Source of the DNA: Lachnospiraceae bacterium
GTDB taxonomy: Bacteria > Bacillota_A > Clostridia > Lachnospirales > Lachnospiraceae
Direction: 5' to 3'
Length of the DNA: 56,739 bases
Assembly: GCA_028694115.1 (NCBI GenBank)
Contig: JAQUUB010000021.1
Span: forward strand, 1-56,739
The translations under genes were made by a program, and so were the position numbers. The notes below the pieces were generated by a model. It saw only the letters and a list, made by a program, of their open reading frames with translations. It had not been told where the DNA came from and did not search any database. How positions within the stretch are numbered: the first letter of the stretch is position 1; every line of letters starts with the position of its first letter. This document shows positions 16,945-26,250 of the stretch, in pieces.

Positions 16945-18009
16945 CTAATCTGACTCAAAAACAGAATTGTAAACATCAAAAAAATTGGTAGTTGTAATAT
17001 CCGTATTACTTTCATACTTTACGGAATCCCATAGTTTACTATTTAAATTGGAATAAAGGCCTTTAATAAATTCACTATATACCTGATTAAATGCTTCATT
17101 TTTTCTCTGTTCAACTATTTTGACTTTATTTGCATCTGTTTCATTTCTATCAAAAGAACTGATACATTTGATAATATGATACCCATACTCTGTTTCGACC
17201 ACATCACTTATTTGATCTGTATCAAGATTAAAGGCTGCCTCCTCAAAGGAAGATGGCATAGTACCTTTTCCAAAAGAATAAATATTTTCCGTATCTTCAT
17301 TATATTCCTCTTCTAGAGCATCAAAATCCTCTCCCGCTTTTGCCCTTTTAAGGATTTCGTTAATCTTTGTAAATGCAACCTTCTTTTTATTCTCTGTATA
17401 TTCTACTTTCTCGCCATTTTCATCTAGAGAATAAGTCATAATTAAAATATGCTTTACAGATATGGTACGTGCCTCGTCATCACTGATTTCTGGATTGATA
17501 TCCTTTGTTATCTCATTATAGACTTTATTAGCTAAGGCATATTCACCATACAGCTTTTTTATGATGTCCTCATTAACGCTTAATGCACTAATTTCTTGTT
17601 CAGAAAGACTAGCCATATATTTCACCGCTGCCTGATCTACTAAACTGCTTTCTTTTTCAGATAATGTTACCTTTTTTTCATCTGCCAAAAGATTCATAAC
17701 TTTAATCTGTGCAATTCTAGCAAGAATCGTATCTTTTAATTGCTGTTCTAATGTTGTACCATTTAAATCTTTTGTCCAGATTTCCGAACCAAATACGCTT
17801 TCATACTGATCCTTTGATGTACGCATATAAACGTTAATTTCAGGTAACGTACATGATTCTTCATCTATCCGAAAGACTTCATCTTCTGCAAACTCAGTCG
17901 TTAATACAATCTCGGTCTTTTTCTCAGCCTTTTGACACCCCGTTAACATCATCGCCATGAAAGAAAATAGAATGATGAGCTGTATCGTCTGTTTCACATT
18001 ATTTCTCAC
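16945..18009 (-). CDS. prsA: PrsA-like foldase lipoprotein (parvulin PPIase)
   Basis: 354 aa with a lipoprotein signal peptide ending in LTGC (Cys25). A SurA/PrsA-like N-terminal helical part follows (about 40-180). A parvulin domain (about 185-290) carries ISVKHILIM, GEDFDALEEEYNED, GTMPSSFEEAAFNL and VVETEYGYHIIKCIS. It should sit on the outer membrane face and help fold secreted proteins and PBPs. It lies 14 nt downstream of the FAD dehydrogenase gene and is probably co-transcribed. The gene name is by family likeness. Confidence 0.88.
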   Translation of the reverse strand: MRNNVKQTIQLIILFSFMAMMLTGCQKAEKKTEIVLTTEFAEDEVFRIDEESCTLPEINVYMRTSKDQYESVFGSEIWTKDLNGTTLEQQLKDTILARIAQIKVMNLLADEKKVTLSEKESSLVDQAAVKYMASLSEQEISALSVNEDIIKKLYGEYALANKVYNEITKDINPEISDDEARTISVKHILIMTYSLDENGEKVEYTENKKKVAFTKINEILKRAKAGEDFDALEEEYNEDTENIYSFGKGTMPSSFEEAAFNLDTDQISDVVETEYGYHIIKCISSFDRNETDANKVKIVEQRKNEAFNQVYSEFIKGLYSNLNSKLWDSVKYESNTDITTTNFFDVYNSVFESD

Positions 18010-18023
18010 AGTAAATCCTCACC

Positions 18024-19424
18024 CTATGATTGCTTAGCTAAGATACTTCTTGCTACACTAATCCCATTTGCAGAAGCCTGTTGCAGGCCCCTTGTAACAC
18101 TTGCTCCATCTCCAATTGCACGTAGACCCTTTACACTTGTTTCAAATTCTTCGTTTACCACTACTTTATTCGAGTAAAATTTCACTTCTACTCCATATAA
18201 TAGCGTTTCGTCACTTGCAAGACCCGGTGTTACTTTATCAAGTGCAAGAATCATTTCCTCGATATCAACCATAATTCTATGTGGAAACACAAGAGATAAA
18301 TCTCCTGGTACCGCATCCTTAAGTGTAGGAATTAAATTGTTTCTGCATAATCTTTCTTCGTTTGTCCTTCTACCTCGTCTAAAATCTCCAAATGTCTGGA
18401 CTAGGATTCTTCCTCCGCAAAGCATATTAGACAACTGTGCAATTTGTTTTCCATATTCAATTGGAGTTTTAAAAGGTTTTGTAAAATTCTTAGAAACCAG
18501 AATTGCAAAATTTGTATTATTTGTCTTGTACTCTTTTGATTTGTAGGCATGTCCATTTACAACAGCAAGACCATCTTCATAGTATTCTGTTGCTACTTCT
18601 CCTGATGGATTCGTGCAGAATGTACGAACTTTGTCGTCAAATGTTGGTGTATGATAAATCAACTTTGCTTCATACAAATTCTCGTTAAGAAACTGCATAA
18701 TCTCATCTCTTACTTCAACACGAACACCTACATCTACCGTACCAACCATAGTCTCGATTCCATGTTGTCCACAGATATGACTAAACCAGTCAGCACCTTC
18801 TCTACCTACACCAGCAACAACTTCTTCTGCATAAAATATTTCATCTTTATCTGTAACAACACCTTTTACAACATTGTCTTCAATTAAAATATCTTTTACC
18901 ATTGTATTAAATTTTAATTCTACCCCAACTTCTTCTAAATGCTGTTGTAGTTTTCCATAAATTTTATATCCTTCTTCTGTTCCAAGATGACGAATTGGAC
19001 ATTCCACCAACTTTAAATTGGCATTAATGGCTTTTCTTCTTATTTCTCGAATTTCTTTCTCTTTACCCACTCCATAAACATTCGTATCAGCGCCAAATTT
19101 TAAATAAATTTTATCTGATTCACCAATTAATTCCACCGCTTTCTCATATCCAAGAATTTCAGGAAGATTTCCGCCTACATCTGGTGATAAAGATAATTTA
19201 CCATCTGAAAATGCTCCAGCACCAGCAAACCCAGTTGTAATTGAGCAAGGCTGACAACCTACACATTCTTTTGTTATTCTCTTTGGACAATTCCTTTTTT
19301 CTATGGAACGTCCTTTTTCAATCATTAATACTTTCATATTTGGATTTTTATCCAATAATTCATATGCACAAAAAATCCCTGAAGGACCAGCACCTATTAT
19401 TATTACATCATATTTATTATTCAT
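18024..19424 (-). CDS. FAD-dependent dehydrogenase, uncharacterised
   Basis: 466 aa with an N-terminal dinucleotide-binding motif GAGPSG (11-16) and a downstream acidic residue in LMIEKG, a glutathione-reductase-type FAD fold, and a C-terminal RAIGDGASVTRGLQQA segment. After the first domain comes a cysteine-rich loop CPKRITKECVGCQPC with cysteines at 46, 54, 57 and 60, then GFAGAGAFSDGKLSL. This combination marks a widespread group of predicted FAD dehydrogenases with no settled substrate. The cysteines may bind metal or be redox-active; that is inference. GAGG lies 8 nt before the ATG. Confidence 0.85.
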   Translation of the reverse strand: MNNKYDVIIIGAGPSGIFCAYELLDKNPNMKVLMIEKGRSIEKRNCPKRITKECVGCQPCSITTGFAGAGAFSDGKLSLSPDVGGNLPEILGYEKAVELIGESDKIYLKFGADTNVYGVGKEKEIREIRRKAINANLKLVECPIRHLGTEEGYKIYGKLQQHLEEVGVELKFNTMVKDILIEDNVVKGVVTDKDEIFYAEEVVAGVGREGADWFSHICGQHGIETMVGTVDVGVRVEVRDEIMQFLNENLYEAKLIYHTPTFDDKVRTFCTNPSGEVATEYYEDGLAVVNGHAYKSKEYKTNNTNFAILVSKNFTKPFKTPIEYGKQIAQLSNMLCGGRILVQTFGDFRRGRRTNEERLCRNNLIPTLKDAVPGDLSLVFPHRIMVDIEEMILALDKVTPGLASDETLLYGVEVKFYSNKVVVNEEFETSVKGLRAIGDGASVTRGLQQASANGISVARSILAKQS

Positions 19425-19675
19425 AATATATACCTCGCTTGTTCATTAAAAAATCTAGTTTATTCAACAGTTCATTCGGTTTTCTCATTTTCGGCTTCAC
19501 AGAAAACCTTTTATATTTTACCATACTTTCTTTAAAATAAATACTCTAAACATATATGAAATATCAAAAAAATCATAGCAAGTCTAAAAATTTTATTATA
19601 TTTTACATATCCTCTTCCTTTTTCCATAAAATAGTATTAAAATAAATTAACGTTTGTGCTTATAGGAGGAATAAT

Positions 19676-20056
19676 ATGGCAAAAAAACTAGGTAAGTTTT
19701 TGGCACTTACAGCTGTAATTGGAGCTGCTGCCGGTGCTTATTACTATTACAAAAGCAAAGATAACGATTTAGATGATTTTGACGACTTTGATGATGATTT
19801 AAACGAAGATCTTGAAGACTTTTTGAAAAATGAAACGGATGGGGAAGATTCTAAGAGAGAATATGTACCATTGAATTTTTCTAAAGAAACTGTAGCAGAA
19901 GCAAAAGAAACAATAAAAAAAGCAGCGGAAACCGTAGAGGACGCCGTTGCACATACCGTAGAGTCTGTTGGTAATATTGTAAAACCTGCGGTTTCAGAAA
20001 CTGTTGAAGAATTCAAGTTTGACGATTTGGACGAAGTGAAAAAAGAAGAAAATTAA
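19676..20056 (+). CDS. small acidic membrane-anchored protein
   Basis: 126 aa. An N-terminal hydrophobic helix (about 6-24, LGKFLALTAVIGAAAGAYYY) is followed by a strongly acidic stretch with DDFDDFDDDLNEDLEDF and then a helical region rich in A, E, K and V (about 62-105) with AETVEDAVAHTVESV-like heptads. It resembles YtxH-type stress envelope proteins in layout only. GGAGG lies upstream of the ATG. It is a single gene with its own terminator, and its function is unknown. Confidence 0.75.
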   Translation: MAKKLGKFLALTAVIGAAAGAYYYYKSKDNDLDDFDDFDDDLNEDLEDFLKNETDGEDSKREYVPLNFSKETVAEAKETIKKAAETVEDAVAHTVESVGNIVKPAVSETVEEFKFDDLDEVKKEEN

Positions 20057-20061
20057 TACAC

Positions 20062-20093
20062 AAAAGAGGAACTCCAAAGAGCTCCTCTTTTCT
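20062..20093. terminator. bidirectional terminator, 19676 gene / DUF2225 gene
   Basis: AAAAGAGGA (20062-20070) pairs with TCCTCTTTT (20083-20091), with one inner mismatch and CTC/GAG. A and T runs lie at both ends of the stem. Confidence 0.8.
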
Positions 20094-20099
20094 TAATTA

Positions 20100-20951
20100 T
20101 TATTTGTTATTTTGTTTTCTAATTTGTACCACTAACAATTCTTTTAAATCTCTGGCTTTATCTTTCATTCTTTTATTCGTAGTTGGCGATAAAATAATAT
20201 TAGAAACTAGCTTTGCCGCTACATCAAGTTGATCAAATCTCATACTCATTACAGAAATTAAATAATCTACTGTAGATTCATCCATTCCGCACATTGGAAA
20301 AGATTCTGCCTGTCTTGCTGCAAGAAATCCTTCAAGTGAATTTTTTAATAATTCATCCTCTTCTTGTTTGCAGGTTGCTAATACCTGTTTATAATCAGGT
20401 TGATTCTGATCAAGATTTTCCATTTTCCCTCTAACAACCCATGCCATCTTCAAACATATATAAGCCTTTTCACTATTCTTGCCTCTCTTTACAATTGCAT
20501 TTGCTAGTGCTAATTTATATCTTTCAATTGCCTCATCATATGTATAAATATCACCCTTAGGTGGGTTATTATGAAAGCTCGTAGAAATGTGTGTTTTGAT
20601 TAATTTTGCCTGTGGGTCAGTAATATACTGAAAATATCTGGACAAGGCCGCATATCCACATTTGGGGCATAAAATAACATCATATTTTAACGAATCAATA
20701 ATTTCATATTTAGGACGTAAATCTAAATCCGTTCCAATTAATTTCGCCTTTCCGATCTTAACAGTTTTCGATCTGAATTCCGTGTCACAGACTGGACATG
20801 TATAAGTTTTTGCAAAAACAAAATCAGATTCTTGAAACTCCACAGGTTGTGCATTGCTTTGAGTTTGCGCTTTTTTAGTTTGATCCTGAAAAATATCCTT
20901 AGTCTCCAAATTTCCTAATCCAAATCCTTCTAAACCTGATAATATTCCCAT
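20100..20951 (-). CDS. DUF2225 zinc-ribbon protein
   Basis: 283 aa. The N-terminal half has paired cysteine knuckles, CPVCDTEF (near 52) and CPKCGYAALS (near 95), separated by a segment ending RPKYEIID, which is the DUF2225 pattern. The C-terminal half (about 130-280) is helical and TPR-like (ERYKLALANAIVK, SEKAYICLKMAWVVRGK). Zinc binding by the cysteines is likely; function is unknown. It lies 24 nt downstream of glnS on the same strand and may be co-transcribed. Confidence 0.85.
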   Translation of the reverse strand: MGILSGLEGFGLGNLETKDIFQDQTKKAQTQSNAQPVEFQESDFVFAKTYTCPVCDTEFRSKTVKIGKAKLIGTDLDLRPKYEIIDSLKYDVILCPKCGYAALSRYFQYITDPQAKLIKTHISTSFHNNPPKGDIYTYDEAIERYKLALANAIVKRGKNSEKAYICLKMAWVVRGKMENLDQNQPDYKQVLATCKQEEDELLKNSLEGFLAARQAESFPMCGMDESTVDYLISVMSMRFDQLDVAAKLVSNIILSPTTNKRMKDKARDLKELLVVQIRKQNNK

Positions 20952-20975
20952 GAAAAAATACCTCCACTATATAAT

Positions 20976-22640
20976 CTATTTACTATCCACTGGCAACTTA
21001 AATGAACTTTTTAATGAAACAATTCGATTAAATACCAAAGCATCTGCCTTTGAATCCTTTGCATCTACACAGAAAAATCCCTGTCTAACAAATTGATAAC
21101 TATCATAAGCTTTTGCATCTTCAAAGTTAGGTTCTAGATAACACTCATTTAATACTTCTAAAGAGTTGGGATTCAAATTAAGACTTCCATCTTCATTATA
21201 GACACCTTTTTCTTCATCAATTATATTCTCATAAAGGCGTATCTCAGCCTTAACCGCCTGTTCACAAGGTACCCAGTGTATAGTTCCTTTCACTTTCCTT
21301 GCATTAAAACCGCTTCCTTGTTTCGTTTCAGGATCATACGTACAATGTACCGTAGTAATTTTTCCATTTTCATCTTTTTCAAATCCTGTGCATGTAACAA
21401 AATATGCGTGCATAAGTCGAACTTCATTTCCAACAAATAAACGGAAATATTTTTTAGGTGGTTCTTCCATAAAATCTTCACGCTCAATATAGAGCTCTCT
21501 GCCAAAAGGTACTTTTCTAAACCCAAGTTCTTCATTCTCTAAATTATTAGCAACATCTAAATACTCTGTTTCTCCTTCAGGATAGTTATCAATCACCAAT
21601 TTAATAGGATCAAGAATAGCCATCATACGCGATTTCTTTAGTTTTAGATCTTCACGAATACAGTATTCCAGCATTGCATAGTCTGCTGAAGAATTACTTT
21701 TTGAAACGCCGCATAAATCAACAAACATCTTAATAGACTCTTTCGTAAAACCACGTCTTCTTAATGCCGCAATGGAAACAAGTCTTGGATCATCCCATCC
21801 ATCAACAATTCCTTCTTCTACTAATCGTTTGATATATCTCTTACCAGTAACTACATTCGTTAAATACATTTTTGCAAATTCAATTTGCTTTGGTGGATGT
21901 GGATATTCTAACTCACGTACTACCCAATCGTATAATGGTCTATGATCTTCAAACTCTAAGGTACAAATGGAATGTGTAATACCTTCAATAGCATCTTCAA
22001 CAGGATGCGCAAAATCGTACATTGGGTAGATACACCATTGATCACCGGTATTATGATGTGACATATGTGCTACACGATAAATAACGGGATCCCTCATATT
22101 CATGTTGGGAGATGCCATATCTATTTTAGCACGAAGCACCTTTTCTCCATCTTGGAATTTCCCGTTTTTCATATCTTCAAATAGCTCAAGATTCTCTTCA
22201 ATCGAACGTTCTCTATAAGGACTGTTTTTCCCTGCTTCTATTAATGTACCACGATATTCTCTAATTTCTTCCGCCGATAAATCACAGACAAACGCTTTTC
22301 CCTTTTTTATTAATTTAACAGCCCCTTCATACATTTGTTCAAAATAATTAGAAGCAAAAAAAAGACGTTCTTCCCAATCTGCCCCCAACCATTTTATATC
22401 TTCCAAAATTGATTCTACAAATTCTGTTTTTTCCTTTGTTGGATTTGTATCATCAAATCTCATATTAAATTTACCATGATACTCTTTTGCTAGTCCATAA
22501 TTTAAAATTATTGATTTTGCATGTCCAATGTGCAGATATCCGTTTGGTTCTGGTGGAAATCTGGTATGCACGGTATCATATACACCCTCTGCTAAGTCCT
22601 TATCTATAATCTGCTCAATAAAATTTTTAGAATTTTCCAT
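20976..22640 (-). CDS. glnS: glutaminyl-tRNA synthetase
   Basis: Class I synthetase charging tRNA-Gln, 554 aa. The HIGH motif is in [15 protein letters not shown] (37-40), followed by [31 protein letters not shown] and [15 protein letters not shown], all typical of GlnRS. The KMSKS-equivalent reads VVTGKRYIK instead of the usual VMSKRKL. Many Firmicutes make Gln-tRNA by amidation, so a GlnRS gene is a lineage marker for Clostridia of this type. No T-box or other leader is visible upstream. Confidence 0.96.
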   Translation of the reverse strand: MENSKNFIEQIIDKDLAEGVYDTVHTRFPPEPNGYLHIGHAKSIILNYGLAKEYHGKFNMRFDDTNPTKEKTEFVESILEDIKWLGADWEERLFFASNYFEQMYEGAVKLIKKGKAFVCDLSAEEIREYRGTLIEAGKNSPYRERSIEENLELFEDMKNGKFQDGEKVLRAKIDMASPNMNMRDPVIYRVAHMSHHNTGDQWCIYPMYDFAHPVEDAIEGITHSICTLEFEDHRPLYDWVVRELEYPHPPKQIEFAKMYLTNVVTGKRYIKRLVEEGIVDGWDDPRLVSIAALRRRGFTKESIKMFVDLCGVSKSNSSADYAMLEYCIREDLKLKKSRMMAILDPIKLVIDNYPEGETEYLDVANNLENEELGFRKVPFGRELYIEREDFMEEPPKKYFRLFVGNEVRLMHAYFVTCTGFEKDENGKITTVHCTYDPETKQGSGFNARKVKGTIHWVPCEQAVKAEIRLYENIIDEEKGVYNEDGSLNLNPNSLEVLNECYLEPNFEDAKAYDSYQFVRQGFFCVDAKDSKADALVFNRIVSLKSSFKLPVDSK

Positions 22641-22772
22641 TTTATTCTCTCCTAGTATTCATGGATATTAATCGTTATTTTACTTTAAAACTTATATAAA
22701 TAACCAAACTTTATAATAACATAAATTTTTCTTAAATAAAAGGTTTTCGTTTTATATATCTTTCACACAAAA

Positions 22773-22814
22773 AACAAAAATGGATTCTAGAGGCTCTCAA
22801 GTCTCTAGAATCCA
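22773..22814 (-). terminator. terminator after tRNA-Thr
   Basis: A 12-bp perfect stem (22781-22792 with 22803-22814) is followed on the minus strand by TTTTTGTTTTTTG. It closes the tRNA-Thr transcript. Confidence 0.85.
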
Positions 22815-22822
22815 TTATATAA

Positions 22823-22895
22823 TGCTGTTGACGGGAATCGAACCCATGACCTCCTCACTACCAATGAGGTGCGCTACCAACTGTGCCACAACAGC
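22823..22895 (-). tRNA. tRNA-Thr (anticodon GGT)
   Basis: 73-nt cloverleaf on the minus strand with acceptor GCTGTTG/CAACAGC and discriminator A. The anticodon arm CCTCA-TTGGTAG-TGAGG has GGT in the loop, and the T arm contains GGTTCGATTCC. The 3' CCA is not encoded. It has its own promoter and terminator. Confidence 0.96.
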
Positions 22896-22922
22896 GTCTT
22901 CTGTCATATTACGACCGAAGTA

Positions 22923-22952
22923 ATTCTAACATAATACACTTAATATTGTCAA
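22923..22952 (-). promoter_or_regulatory. tRNA-Thr promoter
   Basis: On the minus strand TTGACA (22952-22947), an 18-nt spacer and TAGAAT (22928-22923) lie just after the sigH stop and upstream of the tRNA. Confidence 0.75.
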
Positions 22953-22968
22953 CGTTATTTCTATTGAT

Positions 22969-23592
22969 TTAGTCTGGATTTTTTTTAGTGGATGTAAAAT
23001 ATTTTTTTAACTTTCCACGAATTCTTTGTAATGCATTATCTGTAGATTTTTCGTCTCTTCCAAGAACTTTTGCTATTTTTGTATATGACATACCCGTCAT
23101 ATACAAATCAAGAACTTCCTTTTCCATGGAACTTAGCTGCTCTTCTATTGCTTTTTCTAAATCCTGAATATTCTCTCTATCAATAAATAATGATTCTGGA
23201 TTCCATTCCGTGGTAGATGCTAACGCATTTAGCAACTGCGCATCATCCTCCATCCCATTACTATACAATGAAATATAGCTATTTAATGGGGCATGCTTCT
23301 GTCTACCTGATGCTCTGACAGCTGTATACATCTGTCTTGAAATACACAAATCAGCAAATGTGTGAAAGCTCGCATCTCTTCCCAGGTCATAATCACGAAT
23401 TGCTTTAAATAGACCAATCATTCCCTCTTGAATAAGATCCTCAGTATCAGCTCCCAGAATATACATTGATTTCACTTTACTACGGACAAGATTCTTATAT
23501 TTTTCCATCACAAAGTCAGTAATCGCTACTTCTCCATCACGGAGCATGCTCATTAATTCCTCATCTGTAAAGTTACTATAATCTTTCCCCAT
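22969..23592 (-). CDS. sigH: RNA polymerase sigma-H factor
   Basis: 207-aa sigma-70 family factor of the SigH/Spo0H type, which in spore formers drives early stationary-phase and sporulation genes. Region 2 has GADTEDLIQEGMIGLFKAIRDYD and the -10-reading SRQMYTAVRASGRQKH. Region 4 has MEKEVLDLYMTGMSYTKIA and STDNALQRIRGKLKKY. The ATG at 23592 with GGGTGA upstream is preferred, but an in-frame TTG at 23619 would add nine residues and overlap rlmB by 13 nt. It is last in the T-box-led cysE operon. Confidence 0.93.
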   Translation of the reverse strand: MGKDYSNFTDEELMSMLRDGEVAITDFVMEKYKNLVRSKVKSMYILGADTEDLIQEGMIGLFKAIRDYDLGRDASFHTFADLCISRQMYTAVRASGRQKHAPLNSYISLYSNGMEDDAQLLNALASTTEWNPESLFIDRENIQDLEKAIEEQLSSMEKEVLDLYMTGMSYTKIAKVLGRDEKSTDNALQRIRGKLKKYFTSTKKNPD

Positions 23593-23606
23593 ACCATTCA
23601 CCCATA

Positions 23607-24353
23607 TTATTTCAAACAAATGCGTTGTCTTACAATTTCATAGGCTAATACACCTGCTGCCACGGATGCATTTAACGAATCTATATCACCTTTCATAGGA
23701 ATCGACGCAATATAGTCACACTTTTCTTTCACAAGTCTTCCTACCCCTTCCCCTTCACTTCCAATCACAAGGCCAATAGGACCTGTCAAGTTTAAGCGAT
23801 ACATTACTTCACCATCCATATCTGCACAGACAAACCAAAGACCTCTTTCCTTTAATTCTTCAATCGTCTTAGCAAGATTTGTCACCTTCACAACTGGAGT
23901 ATAGTTCAGGGCTCCTGCAGATGTCTTTGCTACCGTTGCTGTTAACCCAACTGCACGGTTCTTAGGAATGATAATACCATGAGCACCCGCCTGGTTCGCT
24001 GTACGAATAATTGCTCCAAGATTATGAGGATCTTCGATATTATCGAGAATGAAAACAAACGGTGGCTCGCCCTTTTTTTCTGCTAACGCAAAGATGTCCT
24101 CCATTTCCGAATACTCATATGCTGCACAATATGCAATCACGCCCTGATGTTTTCCAGTTTCTGAAATCTGATCCAAGCGCTCCTTATCTACATATCGAAC
24201 GAGTGCATCCTGTTTTCTCGCTTCTCTTTTAATCGTCTGCATGGGTCCATCTTGACAACCATCCAAAATAAATAACTTATCAATCGGTTTCCCTGAACGA
24301 AACGCTTCAATTACTGCATTTCTACCTTCTATTGTAAATTCTTCGTAACGCAT
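23607..24353 (-). CDS. rlmB: 23S rRNA (guanosine-2'-O)-methyltransferase RlmB
   Basis: SPOUT methyltransferase, 248 aa. A small N-terminal substrate-binding domain (about 1-75, VIEAFRSGKPIDKLFI) precedes the knotted SpoU domain. That domain has its three motifs: NIEDPHNLGAIIRTANQAGA, IGLVIGSEGEGV and IPMKGDIDSLNASVAAG. The family modifies G2251 in the ribosomal P loop. The spacing of 1 nt to mrnC indicates translational coupling. Confidence 0.95.
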   Translation of the reverse strand: MRYEEFTIEGRNAVIEAFRSGKPIDKLFILDGCQDGPMQTIKREARKQDALVRYVDKERLDQISETGKHQGVIAYCAAYEYSEMEDIFALAEKKGEPPFVFILDNIEDPHNLGAIIRTANQAGAHGIIIPKNRAVGLTATVAKTSAGALNYTPVVKVTNLAKTIEELKERGLWFVCADMDGEVMYRLNLTGPIGLVIGSEGEGVGRLVKEKCDYIASIPMKGDIDSLNASVAAGVLAYEIVRQRICLK

Positions 24354-24354
24354 G

Positions 24355-24807
24355 TTACTCCTTTTCTGACTCTTCTATTGAAAGTCCCTTTTTCATTAAT
24401 TCGAGGATACGCTCATAATCACCTTTTAGGTATAAATAGCCTACCAGTGATTCCATGCCAGTAGCTTTGCGATAGGTCTGTATCGACGCATTTTTTGCAC
24501 TGCTTCCAGACTTTGCATTTCTCCCTCTGCGGTAGGCTGACTCTTCCTCTTCTGTCAGCATCGTTTGAATACTCTGTATCATCTCTGCCTGCGCATTGGC
24601 TTGTACTAATGATGTTGTTGCCTTATGAAGCTTATTCACTGGTACATTTCCACGTTCTACAATGATTGTTCTTATAATAAGACTATAGACAGCATCTCCT
24701 ATAAAAGCAAGAGTTAATGGAGAATAGGCCTTTAAATCAGTCTTCGCCTCTCCAAATTGACTTTCTATTATTTTACGGATATCGTTATGCACTAAGCTCT
24801 CTTCCAT
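24355..24807 (-). CDS. mrnC: mini-ribonuclease III
   Basis: 150-aa RNase III catalytic domain without a double-stranded RNA-binding domain. It is the family enzyme that trims 23S rRNA precursors in Firmicutes. The signature LAFIGDAVYSLIIRT (about 28-42) holds the metal-binding Asp. RRGRNAKSGS and ESLVGYLYLKGDYERI follow as in MrnC. The start overlaps the end of cysS by 16 nt, the classical cysS-mrnC-rlmB order. Confidence 0.95.
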   Translation of the reverse strand: MEESLVHNDIRKIIESQFGEAKTDLKAYSPLTLAFIGDAVYSLIIRTIIVERGNVPVNKLHKATTSLVQANAQAEMIQSIQTMLTEEEESAYRRGRNAKSGSSAKNASIQTYRKATGMESLVGYLYLKGDYERILELMKKGLSIEESEKE

Positions 24808-26198
24808 TTTACGCCTTCTCTTGTGTCTTCTAAAATAATTCCCTTTTCTAAAAGTTCTTTTCTAATTTCATCTGCCTTTTGAAAATTCTTTTCTTTTCTA
24901 GCATTTTGACGTGCTTCAATCAACGCTTCAATATCTGCATCTAAAAGCTCTTTCTTTTCCTCTACTTTCAGCCCTAAAATGTCTGCTAATAAAACAATCT
25001 CGTCCTTTAGTGCTTTTACATATTCTCTCGAGCTATCTGAATTGGCAGTTGTATTTGCAAATTTTACGAGTTCAAATATTATGGAAATACCATCCGCAGT
25101 GTTAATATCATCATCCATTGCTTCATCATATCTGTTGATATATTTCTTTGCACTTTCTAAAGATTCCTTTTCCTCTTCCTTTAATGCTTCCACACTATTT
25201 TGCTCATATAAATAATTTAAAGATGAAACAGATGTCCTGATTCTTTCAAATCCGCTTTTTGCTGATTCCATTAAATCTTCGCTGAAATTTAATGGACTTC
25301 TATAGTGCGCACTCAGCATAAAGAAACGTAATACTTGTAAATCATATTTTTCACTAATGTCTCTTACTGTAAAGAAATTCCCAAGCGATTTACTCATTTT
25401 TTTATTATCAATATTCAAAAATCCATTGTGTAACCAATATTTCGCGAATTCTTTGCCATTTGCCGCTTCACTCTGAGCAATTTCATTTTCATGATGGGGA
25501 AATATTAAATCCTCTCCGCCTGCATGAATATCTATTTTTTCACCTAAATATTTTTTAGACATAACAGAGCATTCAATATGCCATCCCGGACGTCCTTCGC
25601 ACCATGGAGATTCCCAGAATGGTTCTCCGTCCTTTTTAGGCTTCCATAAAACAAAATCAAATTCATCTTCCTTCTCATCTCCAGTTACCTTGATTTCTCT
25701 ATGTCCAGCCTGCAAATCATCTAGATTTTTATGTGAAAGCTTTCCATAATTTTCATAACTTTTTGTTCTGAAGTAGACAGTTCCATCTGGCGCTGCATAA
25801 GCATGACCTTTTTCAATCAATGTTCCAATCATATCAAGCATGCCACAAATCTCTTCTGTAGCTTTTGGATGTGTCGTTGCTGGTTTTACATTCAAAGCCT
25901 GCATGTCTTTTTTACATTCTGCTATATAGCGTTCAGAAATGACAGATGCGTCAACTTTCTCCGCAATTGCAGCTTTAATAATTTTATCATCCACATCTGT
26001 AAAGTTTGACACATAATTTACTTCGTATCCTTTGTGCTCCATATATCTTCTAAAGGTATCAAAAACAATCATAGGTCTTGCATTCCCAATATGAATGAGA
26101 TTATACACGGTAGGTCCACATACATACATTTTGATTTTGCCTGCCTCTAATGGAATAAATTCTTCTTTTTTTCTTGACAACGTATTAAATAATTTCAT
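24792..26198 (-). CDS. cysS: cysteinyl-tRNA synthetase
   Basis: Class I synthetase of 468 aa. The Zn-binding Cys and HIGH box are in MYVCGPTVYNLIHIGNARP (24-42). The zinc ligands in CSVMSKKYLGE and HHENEIAQSE follow, and KMSKSLGN lies near 266. The C-terminal helical anticodon-binding region ends with the usual GVKWKR. It is second in the T-box operon, behind cysE, so cysteine supply and charging respond together. Confidence 0.97.
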   Translation of the reverse strand: MKLFNTLSRKKEEFIPLEAGKIKMYVCGPTVYNLIHIGNARPMIVFDTFRRYMEHKGYEVNYVSNFTDVDDKIIKAAIAEKVDASVISERYIAECKKDMQALNVKPATTHPKATEEICGMLDMIGTLIEKGHAYAAPDGTVYFRTKSYENYGKLSHKNLDDLQAGHREIKVTGDEKEDEFDFVLWKPKKDGEPFWESPWCEGRPGWHIECSVMSKKYLGEKIDIHAGGEDLIFPHHENEIAQSEAANGKEFAKYWLHNGFLNIDNKKMSKSLGNFFTVRDISEKYDLQVLRFFMLSAHYRSPLNFSEDLMESAKSGFERIRTSVSSLNYLYEQNSVEALKEEEKESLESAKKYINRYDEAMDDDINTADGISIIFELVKFANTTANSDSSREYVKALKDEIVLLADILGLKVEEKKELLDADIEALIEARQNARKEKNFQKADEIRKELLEKGIILEDTREGVKWKRA

Positions 26199-26250
26199 AA
26201 TGTTCTCCTATTCTCTCAATTGTATCTTTTCGCTTATTTTCTATTATTTC

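Noticed and set aside
19425..19498. 23-codon ORF ahead of the FAD dehydrogenase
   Set aside because: It ends on the dehydrogenase start codon but has no ribosome site and no recognisable sequence; weaker than the mgtE leader case.
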